Source of the DNA: Sympetrum striolatum
Taxonomy: Eukaryota; Arthropoda; Insecta; Odonata; Libellulidae
NCBI GenBank assembly: GCA_947579665.1
Contig: OX388343.1
Location: forward strand, 94,158,254 to 94,222,253
Length of the DNA stretch: 64,000 nt
Direction of reading: 5' to 3'
How positions within the stretch are numbered: the first letter of the stretch is position 1; each line of letters begins with the position of its first letter. A program made the position numbers and the translations under genes. The notes under the pieces were generated by a model. It saw only the letters and a list, made by a program, of their open reading frames with translations, searched no databases and was not told the DNA's origin. This document shows positions 63,401 to 64,000 of this stretch, in pieces.

Positions 63401-64000
63401 ATTTTTTTCCTCTTTGTTTTCCTTAATTTTACTCATTTTTTAGATATTTTATCGAAATAAGCAACAAAAACGAATAATGTTAGCAAAATATCAATTTTTT
63501 TCCTCTTTTATAGCAAATATTCTCCTCATTTTATTTAGATATGATAGAAAAACAGCAACAAAAATATTTTAGAGAAATTACAATTTTTTTCCTCTTTTTT
63601 GCTTAATTTTTCTGATTTTATGGAAATAAGCAACAAATATAAATAATTTTAGTAAAATTCTAATTTTTTTCCTCTTTCATTGCCTTAATTTTCCTCATTT
63701 TATTTCGATATGATCGAAAAAAGAAACAAAAACGAATAATTTTAGCGAAATTTCAAATTATTTCTTTAATTTTCTTTATTTTATCTAATAATGATCGAAA
63801 AAAGCAACAAGAACGAAATATTTTAGCGTAATTTCATTTTTTTCCTTTTTTCCCCTTTACTTTCCTCATTTTAACGAGGTATTATCGAAAAAGGAAACAT
63901 AAACAGATAATTTTATCGAAATTTCAATCTTTTTCCTCCTTTTTTTCTTAATTTTCCTCATTTTATCGAAATATGACCGAACAAATCAGATAAAACGAAT
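57460..64000 (+). repeat. 5305-bp higher-order repeat entering the window end
   Basis: Sequence from about 57.46 kb recurs from about 62.76 kb to the end of the window. TCGATTAACTTTAGC lies at 57814 and 63119, and the ACCGAACAAATCAGATAAAA variant at 58671 and 63976, both +5305. The second copy is cut by the window end after about 1.24 kb. Confidence 0.8.

Larger units (their letters stand above)
13959..64000 (+). repeat. Satellite B main array (~91-93-bp monomers)
   Basis: Fifty kilobases of uninterrupted head-to-tail repeat, all in one orientation and continuing past the window end. By length and period it holds roughly 550 monomers. A typical monomer reads, in order, TTTTAGCGAAATTTCAATTT, CCTCTTTTTTTCCTTAATTT, TCCTCATTTTATCGAGATAT, TATCGAAAAAAGCAACAAAA and ACGAATAA. 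Most are 91-94 bp; shortened monomers of about 55-80 bp recur (for example near 17546 and 18425). Variants include TATGCTAAATTTCAA in place of TAGCGAAATTTCAA, ATGACCG in place of ATTATCG, and GAAACAAAACAG in place of GCAACAAAAACG. No transposon or gene interrupts it. The many 60-90-codon frames rich in Phe, Leu, Ile and Ser follow from T-rich composition and recur only because the DNA repeats. Confidence 0.95.

Noticed and set aside
13959..64000. CRISPR-like array of regularly spaced repeats
   Set aside because: Units are directly adjacent with no unique spacers, the period is about 92 bp, and the context is eukaryotic with no cas genes.

Overview
This looks like eukaryotic nuclear DNA, most likely from an animal and probably an arthropod. 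It holds no intact gene. The evidence is a decayed Penelope-like element (PLE) with a GIY-YIG endonuclease, tRNA-derived sequences with Pol III A/B boxes, a possible piggyBac-like fragment, Helentron-like non-autonomous elements and a very large AT-rich satellite field. There are no operons, ribosome binding sites, rRNA genes or CRISPR arrays. The species cannot be named from the sequence.

Layout. (1) 1-5440 is a mosaic flank of mostly unique AT-rich DNA with transposon debris. It contains a small GC-rich patch, an acidic coding remnant followed by tRNA-like (SINE-type) sequence, a short repetitive reading frame, and a 5'-truncated PLE on the minus strand with reverse transcriptase and GIY-YIG parts. 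(2) 5441-11.5 kb is satellite A, a head-to-tail array of about 162-bp monomers. It is interrupted by a truncated TG-repeat element (7291-7884) and by a 772-bp foldback element with a G-rich minisatellite in its loop (8898-9669). (3) 11.5-14 kb is the transition zone. The array changes from A to satellite B inside a sequence block that both monomers share, and two fuller copies of the TG-repeat element sit here (11540-12597, 12970-13958). (4) 13959-64000 is uninterrupted satellite B, with monomers of about 91-93 bp all in the same orientation and no transposon insertion that I can see. It is organised into nested higher-order repeats. Exact offsets between marker sequences are 876, 5417, 7724, 1892, 6912, 14636, 3935 and 5305 bp, and near-identity over kilobases becomes commoner towards the right.

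The window therefore reads as the edge-to-core transect of a (peri)centromeric or other heterochromatic satellite block: old transposon-rich flank, diverged satellite A with insertions, then homogenised satellite B. The most interesting points are the near-perfect ~10.5-bp phasing of A/T tracts across the whole B monomer, the A/B chimeric junction, the nested recent tandem duplications, and the two structured non-autonomous elements. The open reading frames of 60-90 codons seen throughout the satellite are by-products of its composition and are not annotated as genes.
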